In this document: piece by piece, positions 1 to 8,442 of the stretch
Layout: each line of letters starts with the position of its first letter
Position numbering within the stretch: the first letter of the stretch is position 1
Assembly (NCBI RefSeq): GCF_000521865.1
Contig: NZ_JAME01000003.1
Coordinates: forward strand, 144,643 to 208,642
Source: Roseivivax isoporae LMG 25204
GTDB lineage: Bacteria > Pseudomonadota > Alphaproteobacteria > Rhodobacterales > Rhodobacteraceae
Length of the DNA stretch: 64,000 nucleotides
Reading direction: 5' to 3'
Notes under the pieces: generated by a model
What the model saw: the letters and a program-made list of their open reading frames with translations, nothing else
Database searches by the model: none
Told to the model about the DNA's origin: nothing
Made by a program: the position numbers and the translations under genes

Positions 1-258
1 GATCTGGGACCCCCGGCGCGCGGTCTCGCGCCCGTTGTGGGCGAGGTGCTCGCCGCGCTCTCGGACGCGATGCTGGCGCGGATGTCGGGGTCGGGGGCGA
101 CCTGTTTCGGGCTCTATGCCGACGCGGCGGCGGCGCGCCGCGCAGCCGACCGCATCGCCGCGGCCGAACCCGGATGGTGGGTCGCCGCGGTGACGCTGAA
201 CGGCGCGGACATGGCCGCGTCCTTCGGCGAGGATCAGTTCACGCGCGCGACCACGTAG
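1..258 (+). CDS. ispE: 4-diphosphocytidyl-2-C-methyl-D-erythritol kinase, C-terminal part (partial)
   Basis: The reading frame is open from the first base of the window, so only the last 85 residues are present. IspE is a GHMP-family kinase that phosphorylates CDP-methylerythritol in the non-mevalonate isoprenoid pathway. The fragment shows the DL..PA segment followed by an APVVGEVLAAL helix and the MSGSGATCFGLY glycine/serine loop that is diagnostic of the GHMP motif in IspE. Its end overlaps the 3' end of the convergent polyprenyl synthase gene by 25 bases, and both belong to isoprenoid metabolism. The start lies outside the window. Confidence 0.9.
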   Translation, partial: DLGPPARGLAPVVGEVLAALSDAMLARMSGSGATCFGLYADAAAARRAADRIAAAEPGWWVAAVTLNGADMAASFGEDQFTRATT

Positions 259-1235
259 TCGGCGAGGTCGATCAGCATCGCGCGGAAGGCGTCGTCGGGC
301 AGGACCTGCATGGCCGCCTTCGCCTTGGCAGCCCAGCCGAGCGCGTCCTGCCGCGTCGCCTCGAGCGCGCCGTGGCGATCGAGAAGCCGCAGCGCGTGGT
401 CGAGGTCGCCCTCCTCCTGCCGGCCCTTGCCGATGGTGCGGGCCCAGAAGGCGCGTTCCTCGGCATCCGCGGCGGCCACTGCCTTGATCACCGGCAGGGT
501 CAGCTTGCGCTCGCGGAAATCGTCGCCGACGTTCTTGCCGGTCGCCTTGGCATCGCCCTGGTAGTCGAGGAGGTCGTCGACGATCTGGAACGCGATGCCC
601 AGCGCGTCGCCGTATTCGTGCAGCGCGCGCACCTGCGGTTCCGGCGCGCCGGCAATGACGCCGCCGACCTCGGTCGCCGCCGAGAACAGCGCCGCGGTCT
701 TGCCGCGCACGATCCGGAGGTAGATCCCCTCGTCCGTCGCAAGGTCCTGCGCCGCCGTGAGCTGCAGCACCTCGCCCTCGGCGATGGTGGCGGCGGCATT
801 GGCGAGGATGTCGAGGACCCGCAGCGAGCCGGTCTCGACCATCAGCTGGAACGACCGCGCGAAGAGGTAGTCGCCCACCAGCACGCTCGACTTGTTGTCC
901 CAGAGCAGGTTCGCCGTGGGACGCCCGCGCCGCTGGCGGCTTTCGTCCACCACGTCGTCGTGCAGGAGCGTCGCGGTATGGATGAACTCGACCGTCGCGG
1001 CGAGGTGCACGTGGAAGGGGCCGCCATAGCCCGACATGCGCGCCGCGGCGAGTGTCAGCATGGGCCGCAGCCGCTTGCCGCCGGCCTCGACGAGGTGCGC
1101 GGTGACCTCGGGGATGCGCGGCGCGTTCTCGGACGCCATGCGCGCGCGGATCAGCCGGTTCACCGCCGCAAGGTCGTCGGACAGGGCCGCGGCCAGGCGG
1201 TCGTGCGGTTTCGCCGACGGGTGATCGAGGCTCAT
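234..1235 (-). CDS. ispB: Polyprenyl (octa/decaprenyl) diphosphate synthase
   Basis: This 333-residue protein is a trans-isoprenyl diphosphate synthase of the long-chain type, which builds the ubiquinone side chain from isopentenyl diphosphate. The first aspartate-rich motif DDVVD is at residues 93-97 and the second, DDLLD, at 220-224. The substrate-binding GGKRLRP segment is at 52-58. Its length is normal for the family. The start ATG is preceded by AGGAGGTCC, a good ribosome site. Product chain length cannot be read with certainty; alphaproteobacteria usually make Q-10, so decaprenyl is likely. It lies convergent to ispE. Confidence 0.9.
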   Translation of the reverse strand: MSLDHPSAKPHDRLAAALSDDLAAVNRLIRARMASENAPRIPEVTAHLVEAGGKRLRPMLTLAAARMSGYGGPFHVHLAATVEFIHTATLLHDDVVDESRQRRGRPTANLLWDNKSSVLVGDYLFARSFQLMVETGSLRVLDILANAAATIAEGEVLQLTAAQDLATDEGIYLRIVRGKTAALFSAATEVGGVIAGAPEPQVRALHEYGDALGIAFQIVDDLLDYQGDAKATGKNVGDDFRERKLTLPVIKAVAAADAEERAFWARTIGKGRQEEGDLDHALRLLDRHGALEATRQDALGWAAKAKAAMQVLPDDAFRAMLIDLADYVVARVN

Positions 1236-1304
1236 GGAGGACCTCCTGTCGCTCTGTTCGGGACGCTCTCGACGGGGCGCGCGCCGGCGGGTTACATCTC
1301 GGGC

Positions 1305-1520
1305 ATGGAAGAACTCTTGCGCACCAACGATATCACGCTGATCCCGCTTGCCCGCACCCTGCTCGACGAGGAGGGTATAGTGAGCTTTGAACTGGACGTA
1401 AACATGAGCGTCCTCGAGGGATCCTTGGGCATTCTGCCGCGGCGGCTGATGGTGCGCAGCGCGGACCTGCCGCGCGCGCGGCGCATCCTGTGGGAAAACG
1501 GGGTGGCGTTTGAGCGATGA
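1305..1520 (+). CDS. DUF2007 family small protein
   Basis: A 71-residue protein beginning MEELLRTND, a typical DUF2007 (putative signal transducing) domain in size and pattern: an N-terminal strand with TNDITLIPLARTLLDEEGI and a C-terminal ADLPRARRIL helix resembling a small ferredoxin-like fold. The frame is open far upstream, but the ATG at 1305 gives the family's normal length. The gene overlaps the downstream methyltransferase start by 11 bases, so the two are probably co-transcribed. The family has no established biochemical function. Confidence 0.75.
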   Translation: MEELLRTNDITLIPLARTLLDEEGIVSFELDVNMSVLEGSLGILPRRLMVRSADLPRARRILWENGVAFER

Positions 1521-2283
1521 GGCCTTTGCCGATGCCGACCTGACGCAGGACGCCTTCCTCGGGGGGCGGGTGCGGCTGTGGCAGCCGCGGCGGGGCTACA
1601 GGTCGGGCGTCGACCCGGTGCTTCTGGCCGCGTCGGTGGCGGCGGTGCCCGGGCAGCGGGTGCTCGACCTCGGCTGCGGCGCGGGCGCGGCGATGCTCTG
1701 CCTCGGCGCGCGGGTTCCGGGGCTCGACCTGACCGGGGTCGAGCTGCAGCCGGCCTACGCACGCCTCGCGCGGAGGAACGCGGCCGACGCGGAGTGTCCC
1801 GCCCGGGTGGTGACGGCCGACGTGGCGGCGCTGCCGCCCGACCTGCGGCAGGAGACCTTCGATCACGTCATCGCGAACCCGCCCTATTTCGAACCCGCCC
1901 GTCGGCAGGGCGCCGCCGATCCAGGGCGCGAAACGGGGCTCGCCGGCCCGACTCCCCTTGCGGACTGGGTAGCGACCGCGGCGCGGCGCACGGCACATGG
2001 CGGCAGCGTCACCTTCATCCAGCGGGTCGAGCGGCTGCCCGAGCTCCTCGCGGCCTTCGACGCGCGGCTCGGCGGGATCGAGTTCCTCCCGCTCGCGCCG
2101 CGCGTGGGGCGGCCTGCGCGGCTGATCCTTCTGCGCGGGCGCAAGGGTGGGCGTGCCGCGTTCCGCGCGCTGGCGCCGCTGATTCTGCATGCCGGCGACC
2201 GGCACGAAAGCGACGCCGAGGATTACGCCCCCGCGGTGGCAGCGATCCTGCGCGATGGCGCGCCGCTGCGCTTTTCGCCGTGA
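1510..2283 (+). CDS. tRNA1(Val) (adenine(37)-N6)-methyltransferase-like protein
   Basis: A 257-residue Rossmann-fold methyltransferase. The SAM-binding motif VLDLGCGAGA is at residues 51-60, and the NPPY motif at 123-126 is the signature of N6-adenine or N5-glutamine methylation. Spacing and overall sequence match the TrmN6/YfiC family that methylates A37 of a tRNA-Val. It overlaps the DUF2007 gene upstream. A related possibility is another NPPY methyltransferase, but the extended GYRSGVDPVLLAA N-terminus is typical of TrmN6. Confidence 0.8.
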   Translation: MSDEAFADADLTQDAFLGGRVRLWQPRRGYRSGVDPVLLAASVAAVPGQRVLDLGCGAGAAMLCLGARVPGLDLTGVELQPAYARLARRNAADAECPARVVTADVAALPPDLRQETFDHVIANPPYFEPARRQGAADPGRETGLAGPTPLADWVATAARRTAHGGSVTFIQRVERLPELLAAFDARLGGIEFLPLAPRVGRPARLILLRGRKGGRAAFRALAPLILHAGDRHESDAEDYAPAVAAILRDGAPLRFSP

Positions 2284-2400
2284 TTTCGCACGATTGTTAC
2301 CGAGCCGTTAGCCGCCCGTTGCCGAATGATGCATCGCGACGTGACTTTCGGGTCGTCCTGTGCTGCAATCAAGCTCCACGTTCCCTTACAGGAGGCCCCT

Positions 2401-2577
2401 ATGAGCTTGAGTTCGCATCTGCAGGAACTGAAGAGAAAACACGCGTCGCTGAGCGAGGCGGTAGAGGCCGCGCAGCGCGCGCCGGGCATGGACCGCCTGC
2501 ATGTCGCCGAGCTGAAGAAGCAGAAACTGCGTCTCAAGGAAGAGATCACGCGCCTGTCGGAAACCAGGCTGCACTGA
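2401..2577 (+). CDS. YdcH family (DUF465) small coiled-coil protein
   Basis: A 58-residue basic helical protein, MSLSSHLQELKRKHASL..., matching the DUF465/YdcH family in size and in the LKKQKLRLKEEI heptad-like helix near the end. The frame extends upstream to 2326, but ACAGGAGGCCCCT directly before the ATG at 2401 is a strong ribosome site and fixes the start. The family is widespread in Rhodobacteraceae and its function is unknown. It appears to be monocistronic. Confidence 0.8.
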   Translation: MSLSSHLQELKRKHASLSEAVEAAQRAPGMDRLHVAELKKQKLRLKEEITRLSETRLH

Positions 2578-2703
2578 GGGGGTTGCACCCGCCCGTGCCG
2601 GGCACCGCCCGATGCACGGTACCGGCTTAGGGATCCCGGCGCGCGCCCGCGCCGGGGTCCACCTGGAACGACCGCATGACCGCCCGTGCCGCGGCCGGGC
2701 GTC

Positions 2704-3315
2704 TCAGCCGCGCAGGAAGGCCGTGAGCGCCTCGACCTCCGCCGGCGCGATCTCGTGTCCCCCCGCATGCCATTCCGACGTGACCTGCGCGTCCTGTGCC
2801 GACAGGTAGGCGATCAGTGCCTCCGTCATGGGCGCAGGACAGATCGGGTCGCGCCGGCCCGCCGTCACGAGGATGCGGGTTCCCGCGAGGCCCGGCTGCG
2901 GCGCCGGGTCCCACGGGATCAGCGGGTGCAGGAGCGCGAGGTCGGTGAACACCTCGGGATGCGCCAGCGCCACCGACGCGGCGATGTTGGCGCCGTTCGA
3001 GTAGCCGAGGGCGATGGTCCGCGTGGCGCCGACCCGGTCCCTGTGCGCCGAGACGAAGCGCGCCATGGCCTCCGTCGCCCGTGCGAGGTCGTCCATGTCG
3101 TAGACGCCTTCGGCCGCGCGGCGGAAGAACCGCAGGGCGCCGCCCTCCGACACGTCGCCGCGGGGCGAGACGACATGCGCGCCGGGCAGAAGGTCCGACG
3201 CCGCGTCGTGAAATTGCCGTTCGGTCCCGCCGGTCCCGTGCAGGGTGACGACGAGGGGCGCGCCAGGGCGCCCCTGTGTCTCGGCATGGACGTAGAGGTC
3301 CGCCGCATCAGTCAT
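2704..3315 (-). CDS. Alpha/beta hydrolase, phospholipase/carboxylesterase family (MhqD-like)
   Basis: A 203-residue alpha/beta hydrolase. The nucleophile elbow GYSNGAN carries Ser106, the acid is probably Asp156 in GRRDPICP, and the histidine is His187 in AGGHEIAP, giving a complete triad. HGTGG near residue 26 forms the oxyanion region. It starts inside the end of the upstream glyoxalase-type dioxygenase gene (8-base overlap). That arrangement recalls the mhqO-mhqD pair of Bacillus, linked to quinone and electrophile detoxification. The substrate here is unknown. Confidence 0.75.
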   Translation of the reverse strand: MTDAADLYVHAETQGRPGAPLVVTLHGTGGTERQFHDAASDLLPGAHVVSPRGDVSEGGALRFFRRAAEGVYDMDDLARATEAMARFVSAHRDRVGATRTIALGYSNGANIAASVALAHPEVFTDLALLHPLIPWDPAPQPGLAGTRILVTAGRRDPICPAPMTEALIAYLSAQDAQVTSEWHAGGHEIAPAEVEALTAFLRG

Positions 3316-4240
3316 GGATCGGCTCCAGGTAGCGGGTTTCCAGCGCCTCGCGCAGGTGCTCGTGCTGCTTGGGCAGCTTGAGCGCCTGGCCGAGATGCGC
3401 GCTGTCCTCGTCGCGGTCGAAGCCGGGCTCGTTGGTGGCCACTTCGAACAGCACGCCGCCGGGGGTGCGGAAGTAGATCGCCCAGAAATAGTCCCGGTCG
3501 ATCACCGGCGTCACCTGGTAGCCCGTGTCGGTCAGCGCCTTGCGCACCTCGAGCTGCTTCGCGCGGTTCTCGACGGCGAAGGCCACGTGGTGCACCGATC
3601 CCGCGCCTTGGTCGGCCCGCGGCGCGTCGAGGCGCGTCAGGTCGATCACATGGGCGCCGTTGCCGTCCTCGAGCCGCATGCGGGTCGTGCCCTCGCGCGT
3701 CTCGTCCTCGACATAGCCCATGAAGCGCAGCAGCTCCGCCGTCGCGGCGGGATCGCGCAGCGCCATGTCGGTCGAGTGGAAGCCGCGGATCGCCACGTCG
3801 GCCGGCACGCCGTTGCCGGTCCACGGGGCGCGGTCGTCATCATCGACCTCGACCAGCGCAAAGACGTCGCCATCCGGCCCCTCGAACGCGAGCCGCGCCT
3901 CGCCGAAGCGGATGCCGGCATCGATCCCGGTGACGCCCGCGGCCGTCAGGCGGTCCTTCCAGTAGGGCAGGGCGCCGACGGGCACCGCGAAGGCCGTGAC
4001 ACCGACCTCGCCCGCGCCGCGCCGCCCGCGGCGGGCATGCGGGAAGGGAAAGTAGGTCATAACCGTGCCGGGGGTGCCCGCCTCGTCGCCGTAATAGAGG
4101 TGATAGACCTCGGGCGCGTCGAAGTTGACCGTCTTCTTGACCCGGCGCAGGCCGAGCACCTTGGTGAAGAAATCGTTGTTGGACTGTGCGCCCGACGCGA
4201 GCGAGGTCACGTGGTGCAGCCCCTTGATGTCCGTGATCAT
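3308..4240 (-). CDS. VOC-family ring-cleaving dioxygenase (MhqO-like)
   Basis: A 310-residue protein with two vicinal-oxygen-chelate repeats. The first begins ITDIKGLHHVTS and the second IRGFHSTDMALR, each supplying a metal-ligand histidine; SVHHVAFAV and GGVLFEVATNEPGFD complete the pattern of the MhqO/MhqA ring-cleaving dioxygenase group. The MhqD-like hydrolase overlaps its end by 8 bases, so the two likely act together on quinone or hydroquinone electrophiles. No regulator of the MarR/MhqR type lies next to it. ATG preceded by GAGGAGACGGCC fixes the start. Confidence 0.78.
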   Translation of the reverse strand: MITDIKGLHHVTSLASGAQSNNDFFTKVLGLRRVKKTVNFDAPEVYHLYYGDEAGTPGTVMTYFPFPHARRGRRGAGEVGVTAFAVPVGALPYWKDRLTAAGVTGIDAGIRFGEARLAFEGPDGDVFALVEVDDDDRAPWTGNGVPADVAIRGFHSTDMALRDPAATAELLRFMGYVEDETREGTTRMRLEDGNGAHVIDLTRLDAPRADQGAGSVHHVAFAVENRAKQLEVRKALTDTGYQVTPVIDRDYFWAIYFRTPGGVLFEVATNEPGFDRDEDSAHLGQALKLPKQHEHLREALETRYLEPIHD

Positions 4241-4355
4241 GGCCGTCTCCTCGGTTTTGTTGACGCGAAGATAGGGGCGGCGCGCTGTGCGGAAAATGCG
4301 GATCCGGGCACCTGATCAGTGCGCTCTCGCACGCATCCACCTGGACGCGCGGCAC

Positions 4356-4390
4356 AAGAAGGGGGCGCGTCCGCACGGAACGCGCCCCCC
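4356..4390 (-). terminator. Rho-independent terminator after phaB
   Basis: A perfect 10-bp inverted repeat, GGGGGCGCGT (4361-4370) and ACGCGCCCCC (4380-4389), separated by 9 bases. It is followed on the minus strand by TTCTTGT. It sits 20 bases beyond the phaB stop codon and before the next minus-strand gene. Confidence 0.75.
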
Positions 4391-4410
4391 CTGGTGCCGT
4401 GGATCGGTCG

Positions 4411-5133
4411 TCAGACGAAGAACTGCGCGCCGTTCGCCGAGATCGTCGAGCCGTTGATGAACTGCGAATCCTCCGAAGCGAGGAAGGTGACGCAGCGGGC
4501 GATCTCCTCGGGCTCGCCCAGACGGCCGGCGGGGATCATGCTGATGATCTTCTCGCGCACCTTCTCGGGGACGGCCATGACCATCTCGGTCGCGATGTAG
4601 CCCGGGCAGATCGCGTTGGCGGTGATCCCCTTGCCGGCGCCTTCCTGCGCGAGGCTCTTCACGATGCCGAGGTCGCCCGCCTTGGTCGCGGCGTAGTTCA
4701 CCTGGCCGAACTGTCCCTTCTGGCCGTTGATCGACGAGATCACGATGATGCGGCCGAAGCCGCGGTCGCGCATGCCCGGCCAGACCGGGTGCACGGTGTT
4801 GAAGACGCCGGTGAGGTTGGTGTCGACGACCTCCTTCCACTGCTCGGGGGTCATCTTATGGAACGGCGCGTCACGGGTGATGCCGGCATTGGCCACGATC
4901 ACGTCGATCGGCCCGAGATCGGCCTCGACCGCCTCGATCCCGGCCTTCGATTCCTCGTAGTCGGCGACGTTCCACTTGTAGGTCTTGATGCCGGTCTCGT
5001 CGGTGAAGGCCTTCGCCTTCTCGTCGTTGCCGGCATAGGTGGCCGCCACCTGGTAGCCTTCGGCCTTCAATGCCTTCGAGATCGCGGCGCCGATGCCGCG
5101 GCTGCCGCCGGTAACCAGTGCTGTGCGTGCCAT
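4411..5133 (-). CDS. phaB: Acetoacetyl-CoA reductase (NADPH)
   Basis: A 240-residue short-chain dehydrogenase that reduces acetoacetyl-CoA to (R)-3-hydroxybutyryl-CoA for polyhydroxybutyrate synthesis. The cofactor motif TGGSRGIG is at 8-15, NAG at 82-84, and the catalytic Ser134, Tyr147 and Lys151 are in place; the length is exactly typical of PhaB. The frame runs 13 codons further upstream from a TTG, but ATG at 5133 has GGAGGAGAACGGA before it and is the true start. A patatin-like gene separates it from phaA. A 14-base dyad lies 45-58 bases upstream. Confidence 0.93.
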   Translation of the reverse strand: MARTALVTGGSRGIGAAISKALKAEGYQVAATYAGNDEKAKAFTDETGIKTYKWNVADYEESKAGIEAVEADLGPIDVIVANAGITRDAPFHKMTPEQWKEVVDTNLTGVFNTVHPVWPGMRDRGFGRIIVISSINGQKGQFGQVNYAATKAGDLGIVKSLAQEGAGKGITANAICPGYIATEMVMAVPEKVREKIISMIPAGRLGEPEEIARCVTFLASEDSQFINGSTISANGAQFFV

Positions 5134-5177
5134 TCCGTTCTCCTCCGTGGTGGCTGGGTAATTCCGTTCCAAATCAC

Positions 5178-5191
5178 TGCGATAAATCGCA
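5178..5191. promoter_or_regulatory. Inverted repeat upstream of phaB
   Basis: TGCGAT-AA-ATCGCA is a perfect 6-bp dyad with a 2-base centre in an AT-rich 78-base gap between the patatin gene and phaB. Its position suggests an operator for a separate phaB promoter. No matching regulator is encoded nearby, and it differs from the CTGC-N3-GCAG sites described for PhaR of Paracoccus. Confidence 0.4.
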
Positions 5192-5211
5192 ACAATATTA
5201 CAAACGACAGA

Positions 5212-6069
5212 TCAGGTTTCCTCTTCGGCGTCAAGCAGCCGGCGCGCGTCCGCTTCGCCCTGGTCCCAGGTCCGCCGCAGCTTGTCGGGATCGGTGAAGT
5301 CGATCTTGTCCGCGGGCGTCTCCTCGCTCGGGCAGACGTAGTGGCGGCGGGGACTGTCCGGCATGCTGCGGTAGTCCCGCGTCAGGAGGATCAGCGTCTC
5401 GCCCCGGTCGGGCGAGGGCATCGGTGCCTGGTCGGCCATGCCGCCGTCGATCACCGGCCGCCCGTCCCAGTCGGGCGGGTCGAAGACCGGCGGGATCACC
5501 GCGGCGGCGCAGACGAGGTCGGCGAGCCGGCCTTCGCGGGCGGCCTCGTTGGCGTCCACCAGCGTCGAGGTCAGGCCCATCTTCTCGGCCCATTCGAAAT
5601 GCGGCGCGTTGATCAGGTGCAGCTCGGCTTCGTAGAACAGCGTCATCGCCGCGCCCGTGAGCTTGGGCCAGCGGCGGTCGGGCGGGTGCGCGACAAGGAT
5701 CTGCAACTGCGGGCCGTCGGCCACGCGTTTCTCGGCCGCCGCGTCGATGACGCGCTCGACGACCTCGCAGTACAGCTGCTGGTGCGAGGTGATCCCGTGT
5801 CCGCCGCGTTCGAAGAGATGCCGCGGATCGAAGAGGTTGTGGTTTCGGTCCTGATCAGAGAAGGCCGCGCACATTTCCTCGAGGAGCCTGCGCTCGATGC
5901 CCGCGAGGAACCCCACGGCCGAAAGCGCGCCGCCCGAGACGCCCGCCACGCGGTCGGGCGTCGGCCGGCGCCGTTCGCACAGCGCCTCCATGAAGCCGCC
6001 CTGCCAGAAGCAGCGCAGGCCGCCTCCGGAAAAGACGATCTGTTCGGGTGCGCGCGGAAGCCCGGCCAT
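5212..6069 (-). CDS. Patatin-like phospholipase family protein
   Basis: A 285-residue cytosolic patatin-domain acyl hydrolase. The oxyanion loop SGGGLR is at 14-19, the nucleophile elbow GVSGG carries Ser45, and the catalytic Asp lies in IDGG near residue 208, so the Ser-Asp dyad is intact. The frame extends 24 codons further upstream into the end of phaA; the ATG at 6069, just before the conserved start of the domain, is preferred. It sits between phaA and phaB on the same strand, which suggests a link to storage granules or lipid turnover, but that is inference. Confidence 0.8.
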   Translation of the reverse strand: MAGLPRAPEQIVFSGGGLRCFWQGGFMEALCERRRPTPDRVAGVSGGALSAVGFLAGIERRLLEEMCAAFSDQDRNHNLFDPRHLFERGGHGITSHQQLYCEVVERVIDAAAEKRVADGPQLQILVAHPPDRRWPKLTGAAMTLFYEAELHLINAPHFEWAEKMGLTSTLVDANEAAREGRLADLVCAAAVIPPVFDPPDWDGRPVIDGGMADQAPMPSPDRGETLILLTRDYRSMPDSPRRHYVCPSEETPADKIDFTDPDKLRRTWDQGEADARRLLDAEEET

Positions 6070-6112
6070 CAGGTGACGGGCGGGGCCATGCCCCGCCGCC
6101 GGTCCGGTGGGA

Positions 6113-7288
6113 TCAGGGCCGCTCGACGCAGAGGGCGACACCCATGCCGCCGCCGATGCAGAGCGTGGCGAGACCCTTCTTGGCGCCGCGGCGCTTCATC
6201 TCGAAGAGCAGCGTGTTGAGCACGCGCGCACCCGAGGCGCCGATCGGGTGGCCGATGGCGATGGCGCCGCCGTTCACGTTCACCTTCTCGGGATCCCAAC
6301 CCATGTCCTTGTTGACCGCGCAGGCCTGCGCCGCAAAGGCCTCGTTCGCCTCGACGAGGTCGAGGTCCTCGGGCTTCCAGCCGGCCTTCTCGAGCGCCTT
6401 GCGGCTGGCGTGAATCGGGCCCACGCCCATGATCGCCGGGTCGAGGCCCGCGGTGGCATAGGACACGATGCGCGCGAGCGGCTCGATGCCGCGCTTCTCG
6501 GCGTTCTCGGCGCTCATCAAGAGGACGCCCGCGGCGCCGTCGTTGATGCCCGAGGCGTTGCCCGCGGTCACGCTGCCGTCCTTGGTGAAGGCGGGGCGCA
6601 GCTTCTGCATGCTGTCGATGGTCGCGCCGTGGCGGATGTACTCGTCCTTGTCGACGACCGTGTCGCCCTTGCGGCCCTTGACCGTGAACGGGATCACCTC
6701 GTCGTCGAACCGGCCGGCCTTTTGCGCCGCCTCTGCCTTGTTCTGCGAGGCGAGCGCGAACTCGTCCTGCATCTCGCGGCTGATCTGCCACTTCTCGGCG
6801 ACGTTCTCGGCGGTCTGGCCCATGTGGTAGCCGTTGAACGCGTCCCAGAGGCCGTCGCGGATCATCGTGTCGATGTACTTGACGTCGCCCATCTTGTGGC
6901 CGGCGCGCAGGTGCGCGGCATGGGGGCTCAGCGACATGCTTTCCTGGCCGCCGGCACAGATGATGTCGGCGTCGCCGAGCATGATGTGCTGCGCGCCGAG
7001 CGCGACCGCGCGCAGGCCCGAGCCGCAGACCTGGTTGATGCCCCAAGCCGCCGCTTCCTGCGGCAGGCCGGCATTGATGTGCGCCTGCCGGGCGGGGTTC
7101 TGGCCCTGCGCCGCGGTCAGCACCTGCCCGAGGATGGTCTCGGAGATCTCGGACTTGTCGACGCCTGCGCGCTCGACCAGCGCCTCGAGCATCGCGGCCC
7201 CCAGATCGTGCGCCGGAACCGTGGCGAAGGCGCCGTTGAAACTGCCGACCGCGGTGCGGGCAGCGGATGCGATCACGATGTTGGTCAT
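6113..7288 (-). CDS. phaA: Acetyl-CoA acetyltransferase (beta-ketothiolase)
   Basis: A 391-residue biosynthetic thiolase condensing two acetyl-CoA into acetoacetyl-CoA, the first step of polyhydroxybutyrate formation. The acylated cysteine is Cys88 in [10 protein letters not shown], the histidine lies in [11 protein letters not shown], and the second cysteine in LCIGGGMG near the C-terminus. The frame continues 30 codons upstream, but ATG at 7288 has GGAGGGAGATC before it and matches the thiolase N-terminus [15 protein letters not shown]. It heads the phaA-patatin-phaB group. Confidence 0.95.
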   Translation of the reverse strand: MTNIVIASAARTAVGSFNGAFATVPAHDLGAAMLEALVERAGVDKSEISETILGQVLTAAQGQNPARQAHINAGLPQEAAAWGINQVCGSGLRAVALGAQHIMLGDADIICAGGQESMSLSPHAAHLRAGHKMGDVKYIDTMIRDGLWDAFNGYHMGQTAENVAEKWQISREMQDEFALASQNKAEAAQKAGRFDDEVIPFTVKGRKGDTVVDKDEYIRHGATIDSMQKLRPAFTKDGSVTAGNASGINDGAAGVLLMSAENAEKRGIEPLARIVSYATAGLDPAIMGVGPIHASRKALEKAGWKPEDLDLVEANEAFAAQACAVNKDMGWDPEKVNVNGGAIAIGHPIGASGARVLNTLLFEMKRRGAKKGLATLCIGGGMGVALCVERP

Positions 7289-7394
7289 GCCTTGATCTCC
7301 CTCCGTGGTCAGGCGGGGATGCGCGGCTGCTCGCAGCGGCGCGTCCGTCCCCCGAGTCACTACCGGGTTTGCGGGCACGGCACAACTCGCCGCT

Positions 7395-7409
7395 GGCGTG
7401 CAGCACGCC
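7395..7409. other. Short dyad between the EAL gene and phaA
   Basis: GGCGTGC-A-GCACGCC is a perfect 7-bp inverted repeat with a one-base centre. It lies 12 bases past the EAL gene stop on the minus strand, with no following T run. It could be a weak Rho-independent element or a regulatory dyad upstream of phaA. Confidence 0.3.
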
Positions 7410-7420
7410 GCGCGGGCGGC

Positions 7421-8242
7421 TCAGGCAGAAGCCCGTCCGGCGGTGTCGCGCCAGGGCGGCTGCAGTGTCGGCGCGGCGAAGTAGTACCCCTGCAGGCAGG
7501 TCACCCCGATCCCGGCGAGAAAGGCGGCGTCGGCGGCGTTTTCCACCGATTCCGCGACCGTCAGCAGGTCGAATTCCGTGGCCAGCGCCTGGAAGGCGCG
7601 CAGCAGGACCTGGTTGTCGGGATCGCCGGCCACGCCGCGCACGAACTGCCCGTCGAATTTCAGGATGTCGAAGGGCAGTTCGCGGAACCAGCGGAAGCGG
7701 GTCACGTCGCTGCCGAAATCGTCGAGGGCGAAGGCTATTCCCAGCGGCTGGCAGGCGCGCATGAAGTCGAGCGTGAGGTCGGGCAGCAGCATCGCCGAGG
7801 GTTCGGCGATCTCGAGGATCAGGCGTTCGCCGAGGGTCGGGTCGTCCCGGAGCCCGCGTTCGAGCAGCTGTCGCCAGCGCGGAAAGCCGATCGAGCGGGC
7901 CGACATGTTGACCGCGAGCCGGAGATCCGGGGTTTCGCGCAGGTGGCACAGGCCGCGGTCGAGCGCCGCGCAGTCGAGTAGGCGCCCGGCCTCGGTCTCG
8001 TCGACCTCGCGCATGAACTCGGCCGCCGGGATGATCCGGCCGGTCGGGTCGAGCACGCGCACGAAGCTTTCGTAGAAGGCGACGCGCCCCTGCGCCTGCG
8101 CCGCCACCACGGGCTGGAAGGCGAGCCGCACCTGCCCGTGGCGCACGGCCTCCGTGACCGTGGCCACCACGTCGCGGTCGCGGACCGAAAGCGCGGCATC
8201 GAGCGCGTTCCTCGGGTCGTCGGGATCCTGCGGCGGGGGCAC
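7421..8242 (-). CDS. EAL domain protein (cyclic-di-GMP phosphodiesterase-like, partly divergent motifs)
   Basis: A 273-residue protein consisting of a single EAL domain with no visible sensor or membrane segment. The signature EAL is changed to ESF (Glu58 kept, in the E-x-x-x-R context), VNMSARS carries Asn112, ILEIAE Glu144, DDFGS is at 174-178, Lys195 is in KFDGQF, and the usual AEGVE is AESVE with Glu231. All main metal and catalytic residues therefore remain, so c-di-GMP hydrolysis is possible, but several neighbouring positions deviate. It is divergent from rpsD. Confidence 0.75.
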   Translation of the reverse strand: MPPPQDPDDPRNALDAALSVRDRDVVATVTEAVRHGQVRLAFQPVVAAQAQGRVAFYESFVRVLDPTGRIIPAAEFMREVDETEAGRLLDCAALDRGLCHLRETPDLRLAVNMSARSIGFPRWRQLLERGLRDDPTLGERLILEIAEPSAMLLPDLTLDFMRACQPLGIAFALDDFGSDVTRFRWFRELPFDILKFDGQFVRGVAGDPDNQVLLRAFQALATEFDLLTVAESVENAADAAFLAGIGVTCLQGYYFAAPTLQPPWRDTAGRASA

Positions 8243-8325
8243 GGCGGGTCATCTCCTGTCCTGGTGCACCGGTTATGCCGCGCGGCGACCTAACGTCGCC
8301 TTAACGGGCGGCCGTTCGGGGCCGG

Positions 8326-8353
8326 TTGACTCCCCACCCCAGCCGTCTATAAG
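8326..8353 (+). promoter_or_regulatory. Sigma-70 type promoter of rpsD
   Basis: TTGACT (8326-8331) and TATAAG (8348-8353) are separated by 16 bases. Transcription would start near 8360, giving a leader of about 130 bases before the GTG of rpsD. Confidence 0.75.
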
Positions 8354-8377
8354 CCCGCTTTCGTTGGTGTTGGTGGC

Positions 8378-8442
8378 CCCCGCAAGGGGATGCCTGTCAC
8401 GGGCCCTCCGCCCGAGAGGACAACGCCCTTCAGCCGGGCCCG
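8378..8442 (+). promoter_or_regulatory. Structured rpsD leader
   Basis: The leader can form CCCC-GCAA-GGGG (8378-8389), a GNRA-tetraloop hairpin extended by a GGC/GCC pair, and a longer-range stem between CGGGCCC (8400-8406) and GGGCCCG (8436-8442). S4 is a known translational repressor in other bacteria; whether this leader is its target is an inference from position only. Confidence 0.35.

Noticed and set aside
7326..7337. PhaR-like CTGC-GCAG site before phaA
   Set aside because: GCTGC-TC-GCAGC has a 2-base spacer instead of the 3-4 described, and such GC words are frequent by chance in this composition.
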